From an uncultured bacterium (GTDB lineage: Bacteria; Planctomycetota; UBA1135; GCA-002686595): a stretch of DNA of 64,000 bases. The notes below the pieces were generated by a model. That model made no database searches, was not told the origin of the DNA, and saw nothing but the letters and a program-made list of their open reading frames with translations. Made by a program: the position numbers and the translations under genes. The DNA lies in the NCBI GenBank assembly GCA_938083085.1, contig CALLKX010000057.1, positions 79,994 to 143,993 on the forward strand. The letters are read 5' to 3'. Numbering within the stretch: the first letter of the stretch is position 1; every line of letters starts with the position of its first letter. Positions 17,358 through 28,817 of the stretch are shown here, piece by piece.

Positions 17358-17422
17358 CAGATCAAGCCCTGCCGGCGCTCCCAGCCGCTCCAGGTCAAGC
17401 GGGCGCCCCGGCCCGGTCGATC

Positions 17423-18898
17423 TTGGAGGAGAACGTCCGTCGCCGGGGCAGCGCTGTCCGGGTGGAGCGAATCGTCAACCACCTGGAGTGCACCTTGGCC
17501 CACACCTCTGCTTCGACCCCCACGCGCGCTGCGCAAAAGGCGCTCGACTCGAACTCCGTGACTCCCGTCGAGTCCGCTGTCGAGAAGTTCCTCGGCATCC
17601 TCCGGGGCGCGGACATCCCGGTCGTCGCGACCGTCGGGGCGCGCTTCGCGCCCGTGCTACGCGACCCAAGGGGCCTCCAGTTGATGTGCCTGCCGCGGCA
17701 CCTCAACCGGGTCACGCGATTCCTGCAGCACGCGCTCGACACGGAAGGCGTCTCCGTCGTCTGGTCGAGCCGGGAGAGTGGGGCCGTCACCTTCCAGCTG
17801 TATGCCTTCTGCGGGACCGACCGACACCACCACCTTCGGCTGGAGGTGAGCACTCGCCGCCAGTGGCGCGGCATCACGTATCTCGGGGCCGACGAGATCT
17901 TCCGCAATCGTGACACGAGCCGTAGCCCCCACCGACCGGCGGCGGTCCTCGGGACCCTGACCCACTTCCTCCCCGCGTACCTGACTTCAGGGCACATTGA
18001 GAAGGAGTCCACGACCCGCCTCGTGGTCACCGCGGACACCCACCCCGCGCAGCTTCGAGCCGTGCTCGGCAGGATGGTCGGGACCGGGGCCGCCGATCGC
18101 TTCGTGGCCGCGCTTCGCAGCGAGGAGCTCACCAGGCTGATCAAGGAGGCCCCGCGCTTCAGACGGGCCCTCGTGCGTCGCTCGCTCATCCGTCGCCCCC
18201 TCCAGACCTTGACCGCGCTGGCCTTGCGCCTCATCGGCGGAGAGCGCGAGGACCCGGGGTTCCTCGTGGCCGTCGTGGGGCCTAAGGGAGCGAAGACCCA
18301 GGCGCTTGCGGCCGAGATGAGAGCCGAGCTTCGCGCCCCCTTCAGCTCTAGCACCTGCACGTCCCTGCAGCCCGCCGAGGACCCCTGGTCCGCGGGGGAC
18401 GAAGCCGCGGAGCCCTCCGCCGGCCGCCTCGCTTCGTGGTGGCGAGCGACGCGCAGCTTCCTCGCGTTCTGCCGCAGCTACCGCTCGTTCGTCGAGCCTG
18501 CCCTCCACGGCGGAGGCGCCGTGGTGGTCGACGGTTGGATCCATGACTGGGCCCTCGAGCCCGGACGCTTCGGCCTCAACAACAGCGGCGCTCTCGTCCG
18601 CTGGATGGCAGCCAGGGCGCGGCGACCCGATGTCATCCTCGTCTGCTCTCCGACGTCGACCGAGCTGATGCAACGGCGCCCGGAGCTCACCCGGCGGGAG
18701 GCCCTCGCGCTCACCGCTGCTTATGACGCCTTCGCAGCGAGTCAACCGACGGCCTTCGCGGTCCCCTGTGAGGGCGACGAGGAGCCCGCCGTCGGCCTCG
18801 CCATGGCGGCGACCCTCGCCGGCATGGAAGCCCTGACGCCGGGCGCGGCGCTCTTGAGCCTCTCCGGCCGCGACCGGCCCTCCGAGCAAGCGGCCTGA
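17423..18898 (+). CDS. Thymidylate-kinase-like / nucleotidyltransferase-like protein with degenerate P-loop
   Basis: A protein of up to 491 residues without a confident family. The central segment FLVAVVGPKGAKTQALAAEM looks like the phosphate-binding loop of thymidylate-kinase-like proteins (usually GPDGSGKST) but is one residue short and lacks the second Gly. A later LHGGGAVVVDGWIHDWAL resembles the kinase 'vvvDRY' region. The N-terminal 200 residues (VVATVGARFAPVLRDPRG, LRLEVSTRRQWRGITYLG) resemble the domain that precedes such kinases in polysaccharide gene clusters. The start is uncertain: the frame opens with TTG at 17423 or GTG at 17462, and no ATG precedes the conserved part. It is coupled to the next gene by a one-base TGATG overlap. 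Confidence 0.5.
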   Translation: MEENVRRRGSAVRVERIVNHLECTLAHTSASTPTRAAQKALDSNSVTPVESAVEKFLGILRGADIPVVATVGARFAPVLRDPRGLQLMCLPRHLNRVTRFLQHALDTEGVSVVWSSRESGAVTFQLYAFCGTDRHHHLRLEVSTRRQWRGITYLGADEIFRNRDTSRSPHRPAAVLGTLTHFLPAYLTSGHIEKESTTRLVVTADTHPAQLRAVLGRMVGTGAADRFVAALRSEELTRLIKEAPRFRRALVRRSLIRRPLQTLTALALRLIGGEREDPGFLVAVVGPKGAKTQALAAEMRAELRAPFSSSTCTSLQPAEDPWSAGDEAAEPSAGRLASWWRATRSFLAFCRSYRSFVEPALHGGGAVVVDGWIHDWALEPGRFGLNNSGALVRWMAARARRPDVILVCSPTSTELMQRRPELTRREALALTAAYDAFAASQPTAFAVPCEGDEEPAVGLAMAATLAGMEALTPGAALLSLSGRDRPSEQAA

Positions 18899-20325
18899 TG
18901 GACGCCGCTGGGCTATTCATCGACCGCTGGTACGCCGTCCTGCGGGGGGGGCCATCCCCGGTGGCCTGCCTCGACCTGCATGACCGGCAAGACGCCGAAG
19001 CTGTGCGGGAGGCCTGGGCCGGACTTGGCCCCGGTGAGCGGATCATGATCCGGACCTCCGGCAGCGCCGCCTCCCGGTCGCGGCTCGCCCGGCTTCAGTC
19101 GCTGCTCGAGACTCCCGACGCCGCCGAGAGCTTCCTGGAGTTCGGAGCCGGGCGTCGCGTCGTCACCCTCCTGCCTGCCGACGCGGGCCCCGCCCTCCGC
19201 GGGAGCCTCGAGCTGCTCCCTGCGGACCTTCCCGGCGGGCGAGCCCTGGCCGCCTTGCTCCGCCTCGCGAGCCCCTTCAACATGGCCCAACGCTTCGGGC
19301 GTCCCGAGGTCTCGGTCTGGACTCGCCTCGGTCGCGCGCTCCCCGCCCAGGACCTGCCGGTGCTCCCGGTGGACGGCCATGTGGCGGTACAGGTGAACTC
19401 CGCCGCCCCCGGCCAGGCCCTGACCGTGCGCGCCCTCGACCGCCGGGGCGACGCCAGGGTGTCCCTTCAAATTGGCGTCTCCCCCGCCTCAGCGGTGTCC
19501 GTCCAGCGCGGCGCCGAGGCGCTGGCGTTCCTCAGGGAAGCAGGGCTCGAGCAACACGCATCCCTCTTCGCGAGCGGAGAGCGTGAGGGCTGCCCCTGGC
19601 TCGCCTCGGACGCCGCCCCGGCGACGAGCCCGGCCCTGGAAGGCGCCTTCGGCCCCGCGCACACGCACTTTCTCCTGGGTCTGCTGGAGCATCGAACCGC
19701 CGGCGCTCCTCTCCCGGAGACCGCGGTCTTCGTCGACTCCTGGCGACACCTCGCCTCCCTGCGGAGGGACCAGGACCCGGAGTGGCACGACGACTACTCC
19801 GCGCTCGCGAGGACCCTGGAGCGCTCCGCTGCGGGCGCTCCCCTCGCCGCTGGCCCCGCTCACGGCGACTTCACCCCAGGCAACGTGCGCGTCGAGGGGC
19901 CCCTCGTGTTCGCGTCGGAATGGGGGAGCTTCGCCCGCCAGGCGCCGCTGCTCTACGACCTGCTTCACTTCATCACCGCAACCGCCGGCCCGAAGGGCGT
20001 CCCCAAGGGCGGCGAACACCTGACCGCAGAGGGCCAGAGCGTGGCCGTGTGGGAGGGGCTTAGACGGGTGCTCCTCGGCCCCGCCCGCGACCTCGTCGCA
20101 GCGAGCCAACTCTCAGACCATTCCCTCGCCCTGCACCTCGGGCTCACCGTGTTGATCGACGGGACGTCGGCCGAGATGAGGGCCCGGCTCGGGCCGGCAT
20201 CGGATCGCCACCTCGAGCCGCAACGCTCCATCCTGCACCAGCTGGCGCGGCGCTGCCGCGAGGTCCTCGATGGCGAACGGCGTGGCCCATGGCGCCGGGA
20301 CGACGAGCACCGCGAGGCCGCCTGA
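18898..20325 (+). CDS. Aminoglycoside-phosphotransferase-like protein with altered metal-binding residue
   Basis: A 475-residue protein. The C-terminal half contains the APH-type Brenner motif as AHGDFTPGNVRVEG, followed by LVFASEWGSFARQAPLLYDLLHFI. In active APH/choline-kinase-like enzymes this reads '..DWE..', so the metal-binding Asp appears to be Glu or missing here. The N-terminal half is poorly conserved. Its ATG overlaps the stop of the preceding kinase-like gene by one base, so the two are co-translated and presumably work on the same substrate or as a complex. Similar pairs occur in sugar/polysaccharide clusters (general knowledge, not tested). Substrate unknown; it could be a pseudoenzyme. 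Confidence 0.55.
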   Translation: MDAAGLFIDRWYAVLRGGPSPVACLDLHDRQDAEAVREAWAGLGPGERIMIRTSGSAASRSRLARLQSLLETPDAAESFLEFGAGRRVVTLLPADAGPALRGSLELLPADLPGGRALAALLRLASPFNMAQRFGRPEVSVWTRLGRALPAQDLPVLPVDGHVAVQVNSAAPGQALTVRALDRRGDARVSLQIGVSPASAVSVQRGAEALAFLREAGLEQHASLFASGEREGCPWLASDAAPATSPALEGAFGPAHTHFLLGLLEHRTAGAPLPETAVFVDSWRHLASLRRDQDPEWHDDYSALARTLERSAAGAPLAAGPAHGDFTPGNVRVEGPLVFASEWGSFARQAPLLYDLLHFITATAGPKGVPKGGEHLTAEGQSVAVWEGLRRVLLGPARDLVAASQLSDHSLALHLGLTVLIDGTSAEMRARLGPASDRHLEPQRSILHQLARRCREVLDGERRGPWRRDDEHREAA

Positions 20326-20398
20326 GGCCGCGCCTCGGCGCCGGTCCCTGGGAACCTGGGGCCCTACAGGACGGCCCCTCGGCTTGTCCGGCCCAATT

Positions 20399-20437
20399 GG
20401 CTGACCCAGCTGGCTGAACCAGCTGGCTGACCCCGCT
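20399..20437. repeat. 13-bp tandem repeat
   Basis: Three consecutive copies of GGCTGAnCCnGCT (20399, 20412, 20425), with a fourth, degenerate copy after them. Confidence 0.85.
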
Positions 20438-20519
20438 GGGCCATCCCGCTTGGCCTGCCCGGCTGACCGCCCGGGACGGGTCGCCCCTGGCCGCGTGGTC
20501 CTGACGGCCCCATGGCGAC

Positions 20520-20558
20520 GGGACCCTTTAGAGCGGGACCCTTGAGAGCGGGCCCCTT
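20520..20558. repeat. 15-bp tandem repeat
   Basis: Units GGGACCCTTTAGAGC (20520), GGGACCCTTGAGAGC (20535) and a partial GGGCCCCTT (20550). Confidence 0.8.
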
Positions 20559-20843
20559 CGTTCCTGCCGGTCGGCCATGCAGGGCTGTGGGCGACGGGCC
20601 TGCGCCGCCACAGGCCCCCAGCCGGGGCTGACCCGCCTTCGAGGTCGGCGGCACGTTTGGTAGCGTGCGCGCGCTTGGGGCTGACGCATCCCCTCGGCAC
20701 CGCCCCGGCTCCACGTCGACCGACAGGAATCCGCGCTCGACCCCGCCTGGTGGCGGGCGAAGCCGCGCAAGCTCCTCCTCGCCCTTCGCCGCCCCAGCGG
20801 TCGCTGATCGTCCGCTCCGCCCTGCTCCCTGGCTCTCTCCCGC

Positions 20844-20912
20844 CCCCCCTGGCCTGGTCTCCCTGGCCTGGTCCCCCTGGCCTGGCCCCCCTGGCTCGGT
20901 CCCCCCTGGCCC
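20844..20912. repeat. About 14-bp CCTGGCCTGGTCCC-type tandem repeat
   Basis: Four to five imperfect copies of CCCCTGGCCTGGTC, ending about 40 bp before the mscS start codon. On the plus strand the run is strongly pyrimidine-biased. Confidence 0.75.
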
Positions 20913-20949
20913 TCTTCCGATCCCTGGCTCTCCGCCGGGCTCATCCCCC

Positions 20950-22269
20950 ATGGTCCTCCCCTCCCTCGCCACCCTCCTGACGTCCGCCGAACAAGCCGAC
21001 GGGTGGGCGCCCATCAAGGATCTCATGGCGCGACTCGACACGCCGCTGGAGCGCCTCGTCGCTGGCTGGGTCGGGGTCCTTGTGCTCGCGGTGCTCGCCA
21101 ACATCGTGGCCCGCCATGTCATCGTGCGCGGCATGCACGCGGTGGTGTCACGCACCAAGACCCGCTGGGACGACGTGCTCGTGGAACACCGCGTCTTCGA
21201 GCGGCTCAGCCACCTCGCCCCCGCGCTCGTGGTGTATCTCGCGGCGCGCGTGCTGCTCGACGCCGAGGACGAGCGGATCTATCAGGACTACCTCCGACGC
21301 GTCGCGAACGTGTGGATGATCCTCGCCGGCGCGAGGACCGCCCACGCACTCCTCGACGCGGTCGTGATCATCGGCCTCCAGCGCGAGTCGACGCGCATGA
21401 AGCCGGTGCGGAGCTATGCCCAGGTGGTCCAGATCCTGGTCTGGGTCAGCGCTGGCATCCTCTCCGTCGCGGTCCTGATGCAGAAGAGCCCGACGACGCT
21501 CCTCGCAGGGCTTGGCGCCATGACCGCCGTCCTCCTCCTGGTGTTCAAGGACACCATCCTCGGCTTCATCGCCAGCATTCAGATCGAGGCCAACCAGATG
21601 CTCCAGGTCGGCGACTGGGTCGAGATGCCGAAGTACGACGCCGACGGCGACGTGACCGAGATCGGCCTGCACACGGTCAAGATTCAGAACTGGGACAAGA
21701 CGATCACGACCATCCCGACCCACACGTTCATGAGCGACAGCTTCAAGAACTGGCGCGGGATGACCGAGTCCGGCGGACGGCGGATCAAGCGGTCGCTCAA
21801 CCTCGACATGAACAGCGTGCGCTTCCTCGAGGAGGCCGACATCGACCGCCTGCGGCGCGTCCAGGCCCTCCGCCCCTACCTCGAGTCAAGGACCACCGAG
21901 GTCGCCCGCTGGAACGAGGAGAACGACGTGGACGGCGCCAGCCCTATCAACGGCCGCCGACTCACGAACCTCGGGACGTTCCGCGCCTACGTCGAGGCCT
22001 ACCTGCACGGGCTGGAGCCGATCCGCGAGGACATGACCTTCCTGGTCCGTCAGCTGGCCCCTGCGTCGGAGGGGATCCCCATCGAGATCTACGTCTTCAG
22101 CGGCGAGCAGCGCTGGGTCCAGTACGAGGCCATCATGGGCGACATCTTCGACCACTTGCTCGCGGTCCTCGAGCAGTTCGACCTGCGCGTGTTCCAGCAG
22201 CCTGGAGGCGCGGACCTCTCCGAGCTCGCGCCGCTCGTGTCGGCTCAGGCGGACTCGAACCTGCGCTGA
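20950..22269 (+). CDS. MscS-family mechanosensitive ion channel
   Basis: A 439-residue membrane protein of the larger MscS subfamily (YbdG-like). N-terminal membrane segments include LVAGWVGVLVLAVLANIVA, LAPALVVYLAARVLL and VQILVWVSAGILSVAVLMQK. The pore-lining TM3 region TTLLAGLGAMTAVLLLVFKDTILGFIASIQI leads into the beta-domain (QVGDWVEMPKYDADGDVTEIGLHTVKIQNWDKTITTIPTH), which is the MscS signature. It would open under membrane tension during osmotic downshock. The ATG at 20950 is chosen at the end of a repeat-derived open frame. Its last 25 bp overlap, tail to tail, the end of the ABC permease gene on the other strand. Confidence 0.92.
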   Translation: MVLPSLATLLTSAEQADGWAPIKDLMARLDTPLERLVAGWVGVLVLAVLANIVARHVIVRGMHAVVSRTKTRWDDVLVEHRVFERLSHLAPALVVYLAARVLLDAEDERIYQDYLRRVANVWMILAGARTAHALLDAVVIIGLQRESTRMKPVRSYAQVVQILVWVSAGILSVAVLMQKSPTTLLAGLGAMTAVLLLVFKDTILGFIASIQIEANQMLQVGDWVEMPKYDADGDVTEIGLHTVKIQNWDKTITTIPTHTFMSDSFKNWRGMTESGGRRIKRSLNLDMNSVRFLEEADIDRLRRVQALRPYLESRTTEVARWNEENDVDGASPINGRRLTNLGTFRAYVEAYLHGLEPIREDMTFLVRQLAPASEGIPIEIYVFSGEQRWVQYEAIMGDIFDHLLAVLEQFDLRVFQQPGGADLSELAPLVSAQADSNLR

Positions 22270-23657
22270 TAGAGCGCGAAGGCCACCGCGAGCATCACGG
22301 CTCCCCCGCTCCCCAGGACCACCAGTGGCACCATCACGCCCCCCAGGTCCGGGGTGCTGAGGACGCCCTTGCCGTACCAGAGGATGCCGTGGAAGGCGTC
22401 CATGGCCCACGCCACCGGGGTCACGAGGCCAGCCGTCTGGAACCACTCCGGAAGGATCTCCCTGGGGAACCAGGCGCCGCCCACCGCGCTCATGACCAGG
22501 ATCACGAGGGTCGAGAGCCCCTCCATCTGCTTGCGTGTCCGGCACGCCGTGGCGAAGAGGAGCCCGAGGGCGCTGGCCGCGAAGGCCCATGCGAAGCTCG
22601 CCGCGGCCAGGGCCGGCAGGTGCTCCATCACAGGGACCCTGAACGCGAGCGCGCCGAAGGTGAAGAGAACCACGAGCTGCACAATGGCGAGGAGCATGGT
22701 GACAAGCAACTTGCCGAGCAGCACCGCCCGGCCAGCCTGGGGCGTGAGCCGCAGGCGGTCGAGCGTCCCCTCCGCCCGCTCCTCGAGGAGCGTGCCCGCG
22801 AAGGCCACCAGGTTGAACAGCAGCATCATCACGGCCATGGCCGAGAACGCATGGGACGCGCCAGCGCTGCGCGGGAGGCCGTCCGCACGCGGCGGTGAGA
22901 GGTCCTCGATCTGGAGCCCCATGAGCCCCGGGAGGGCCTCCATGATGCCCACCTCCCCCGTCGCATCCGGTTCGGTCGCGGAGGTGACGGGCGGCGCGTC
23001 GTCGTCGCGCTCGGCCTGGGTTCCGGCCTCGGTCCCGGCCTCGGTCCCGGCCTCAGCAGCGTCTTCAGCGGCGGCCGCCTCGACCCCGTCCATGATGTCC
23101 TCGACCCGCAGATAGGAGCCGATCAGCTCCTTCGTGATCGCGCCCCGGCTCGCCTCGGGCAGGTCCATCAGCTCGGTGACCCGTCCCATCATCCGCGAGC
23201 CGAGCCCCTTTGCGGTCTGCTGGAAGAGCACCGGTGAGAGCTGGAACACCATCACCTGGCTCGCGATCTGCTTGGCAGGATCCCTGTAGAGGACGAGGTC
23301 CGGCGGCGCGCTACCGCTCGAGAGCGCATCACCGTAGCCCGCCGGGATCACGAGCCCGCCGGCTCGATCTCCGTCGGCCACCAGCCGGCGGACGCCGGCC
23401 GTGACCTCGACCCGCAGCTCTTCGATGCTGCGGACCGCCTCGACGAGCTCTTGGCTCCGGGGCGTTCGGTCGAGGTCCTCGACCGCGATGGCGATCTTCC
23501 GCGCCTTCGAGCCGCCGCCCATCATCCCACCCCCCATCGCGGTCCCCATGATCGCGCCGAGGCCGACGGGGAGGACGAGGAGGAAGAAGAGGGCAGTCCG
23601 GTCGCGGGCGAAGAGGCGCAGGTCCTTTCGCAGGAGCGTGAGCGCGGTCTGGATCAT
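22245..23657 (-). CDS. ABC-2 type transporter permease
   Basis: The 470-residue membrane subunit of an ABC-2 exporter. Residues 1-45 hold the first membrane segment (LLRKDLRLFARDRTALFFLLVLPVGLGAIMG). A large extracytoplasmic domain with an Ala/Glu-rich stretch, including three AGTEAGTE-type repeats, follows to about residue 260. Five C-terminal membrane segments include the ABC-2 signature region LLEERAEGTLDRLRLTP and SAVGGAWFPREILPEWFQ. Its start overlaps the ATPase stop by four bases (ATGA). The architecture is like YhhJ/NatB/DrrB exporters; the substrate is unknown. The 3' end overlaps the mscS gene by 25 bp. Confidence 0.88.
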   Translation of the reverse strand: MIQTALTLLRKDLRLFARDRTALFFLLVLPVGLGAIMGTAMGGGMMGGGSKARKIAIAVEDLDRTPRSQELVEAVRSIEELRVEVTAGVRRLVADGDRAGGLVIPAGYGDALSSGSAPPDLVLYRDPAKQIASQVMVFQLSPVLFQQTAKGLGSRMMGRVTELMDLPEASRGAITKELIGSYLRVEDIMDGVEAAAAEDAAEAGTEAGTEAGTQAERDDDAPPVTSATEPDATGEVGIMEALPGLMGLQIEDLSPPRADGLPRSAGASHAFSAMAVMMLLFNLVAFAGTLLEERAEGTLDRLRLTPQAGRAVLLGKLLVTMLLAIVQLVVLFTFGALAFRVPVMEHLPALAAASFAWAFAASALGLLFATACRTRKQMEGLSTLVILVMSAVGGAWFPREILPEWFQTAGLVTPVAWAMDAFHGILWYGKGVLSTPDLGGVMVPLVVLGSGGAVMLAVAFALYQRRFESA

Positions 23658-24559
23658 GAGGGGACCTCCTGGCTCTCGTCGCGCAGGGCACGGCCCGTCA
23701 GGGCGAGGAAGATGGACTCGAGGTCGGGAGCAGCGCCGCGGACCTCGGCGCCCACGCCGTGCTCCCGCAGGATGGCCGCGACCCGCTCGAGGTCCGCGCC
23801 CTGCTCGAGTTGCAGGCCGCTGCCGAGGCCAGCGCGGACCTCCTCCAGGTCACGAAGGACCTCGAGGGATCCCTCGGCCAGGCACCGGCCCTTGTCCATG
23901 ATCATGATCCGGTCGCAGAGTCGCTCCACCTCGCCCATGGCGTGAGTGGTGTAGACCAGGGTGGTGCCCCCCCGGTGGATCGCCTCCACCTGCTCGAACA
24001 GGTGATTGCGAGACTGCGGATCCACACCGGCTGTCGGCTCGTCGAGGAAGACCAGCTCGGGCTCGTGAAGGAGGGCCGCCACCAGGTTCAGTCGGCGCTT
24101 CATGCCGCCAGAGAACTCCGAGACCAGGGAGCGCCTCCGCTCCACCAGGCCCGCCGTCTCCAGCCCCCACTCCACTCGTTCGCGGAGCCGGGCTCCGCGG
24201 AGCCCGGAGAGCTCCCCGAAGAGGCTCAGGTTCTCCTCTGCGCGGAGGCCGTGGTAGAGCGCGATGTCCTGAGGAACGACGCCGATTCGAGACCTCAGGG
24301 CCGGGCCGTCCTCGGCAGGATCCAGCCCCAGGACCCGGACGGTCCCGGCGTCCGCCCTCAGGAGCGTGGAGAGGATGCGGAGCGTGGTGGTCTTGCCGGC
24401 TCCGTTGGGCCCGAGCAGGCCCAGCGATTCGCCCTGGCGGACCACGAGATCCAACCCTTGGACCGCCGGGACGTCACCGAAGGTCTTCTGGAGCCCCCTG
24501 ACCTCGATGGCGTGGCTGCTGGCCTCGGCGTCTCGAACCTGTGCTGGAATCGGCTGCAT
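23654..24559 (-). CDS. ABC transporter ATP-binding protein
   Basis: A 301-residue ATPase of the CcmA/DrrA/NatA type that powers the permease encoded immediately downstream. Visible motifs are Walker A GPNGAGKTT, Q-loop VVPQDIALYHG, ABC signature EFSGGMKRRLN, Walker B LVFLDEPTAGVD and the switch His in VYTTHAMGEVERLCD. A C-terminal extension of about 70 residues follows, as in drug/polyether exporters. The ATPase-permease overlap is ATGA. It is divergent from rnc across a 175-bp intergenic region that must hold both promoters. Confidence 0.95.
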   Translation of the reverse strand: MQPIPAQVRDAEASSHAIEVRGLQKTFGDVPAVQGLDLVVRQGESLGLLGPNGAGKTTTLRILSTLLRADAGTVRVLGLDPAEDGPALRSRIGVVPQDIALYHGLRAEENLSLFGELSGLRGARLRERVEWGLETAGLVERRRSLVSEFSGGMKRRLNLVAALLHEPELVFLDEPTAGVDPQSRNHLFEQVEAIHRGGTTLVYTTHAMGEVERLCDRIMIMDKGRCLAEGSLEVLRDLEEVRAGLGSGLQLEQGADLERVAAILREHGVGAEVRGAAPDLESIFLALTGRALRDESQEVPS

Positions 24560-24734
24560 GCGCGGCAGGCTACGGCTCCAGCCGAGGGTCTATTCGATGC
24601 AATCGCCAACCACTGGCGTCGTCGCGCCACTAGCCCGGCTTCTTGGGCAACGGACAGGACTCAGACACGACTCGGCCGTGCCGGCACCTGCGGGGGTAGA
24701 CTCCGGCCCCGCGCCCTCGCGCCCCCGCTCCCAC

Positions 24735-25415
24735 GTGTCCACGCCCCTCGACCCGTTCCACCGCTTCGAAGACCCCGACCTGGGGCTCCTCGCGCTCACC
24801 CACTCCTCGTCCGCCAAGGCGGACGCGCGGGGCCGTAAAGACAACGAGCGGCTGGAGTTCCTGGGCGACACGGTGCTCGACCTGATCATCGCTGAGACCT
24901 TCTTCAGCGATCGGGAGGGTCACCCCGAGGGAGCCCTGACCGAGATGAAGGCCCAGGTCGTCTCGCGCCAAGCGCTCGCCGGCGCTGCCCACCGCATGGC
25001 CCTCGCAGATCACGCTCGCCTGGGCCGCGGCCTCGACCGGCGGGCCCTGTCACGGTCGATCCTCGCCAACCTGTACGAGGCGGTAGTCGGAGCGATCTAC
25101 CTCGACGCCGGCATCGAGGCGGCGCGGCACTTTGTCCTGGAGACCCTGGGACCCGAGCTCAACGCCGCGCGCCAGCGCCGTGGGAGGCCCAAGCCCAAGC
25201 AACGCTTCCAGGAGGTCTGCCAGCAGCGCTTTGGCGAGCCACCGTCCTACGAGCTCCTCCAGCGCAGGGGCGACGACAATGCTCGGGCTTTCCTCGTCGC
25301 CGCGGCCGCGGCCGGCGAACGTTTCCCTGGAGCCTGGGGCCGCACCGTCAAGGAGGCGGAGCACTGGGCCGCCTTTGAGGCGCTGCTGGACATGGGCCTC
25401 GACGCCCACCCCTGA
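24735..25415 (+). CDS. rnc: Ribonuclease III
   Basis: Endonuclease that cuts double-stranded RNA in rRNA processing and mRNA turnover. The 226-residue length is normal. The catalytic signature NERLEFLGDTVLDL lies near residue 36 and the second metal-ligand helix is NLYEAVVGAIYLDAG. The C-terminal double-stranded-RNA-binding domain runs from about residue 157 (PKQRFQEVCQQRFG) and ends with KEAEHWAAFEALLD. I use the GTG at 24735; the open frame upstream is not family-like and no ATG is suitably placed. It lies 29 bp upstream of mfd and is probably co-transcribed with it. Confidence 0.93.
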   Translation: MSTPLDPFHRFEDPDLGLLALTHSSSAKADARGRKDNERLEFLGDTVLDLIIAETFFSDREGHPEGALTEMKAQVVSRQALAGAAHRMALADHARLGRGLDRRALSRSILANLYEAVVGAIYLDAGIEAARHFVLETLGPELNAARQRRGRPKPKQRFQEVCQQRFGEPPSYELLQRRGDDNARAFLVAAAAAGERFPGAWGRTVKEAEHWAAFEALLDMGLDAHP

Positions 25416-25444
25416 CCTGAGGCCACCCGTATCTCTACCTTCCA

Positions 25445-28786
<3,342 letters not shown>

Positions 28787-28817
28787 TCTCGCCCCTCGCC
28801 GCGCACAAGATCCTGGC

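Larger units (their letters stand above)
20326..20949. other. Repeat-rich intergenic region upstream of the mscS gene
   Basis: About 620 bp with no convincing gene. It contains three separate short tandem repeat arrays (13-bp at 20399, 15-bp at 20520, about 14-bp at 20844). Open frames here are low-complexity Pro/Gly/Ser runs caused by GC-rich repeats. The region presumably includes the mscS promoter, which I could not locate. Confidence 0.6.
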
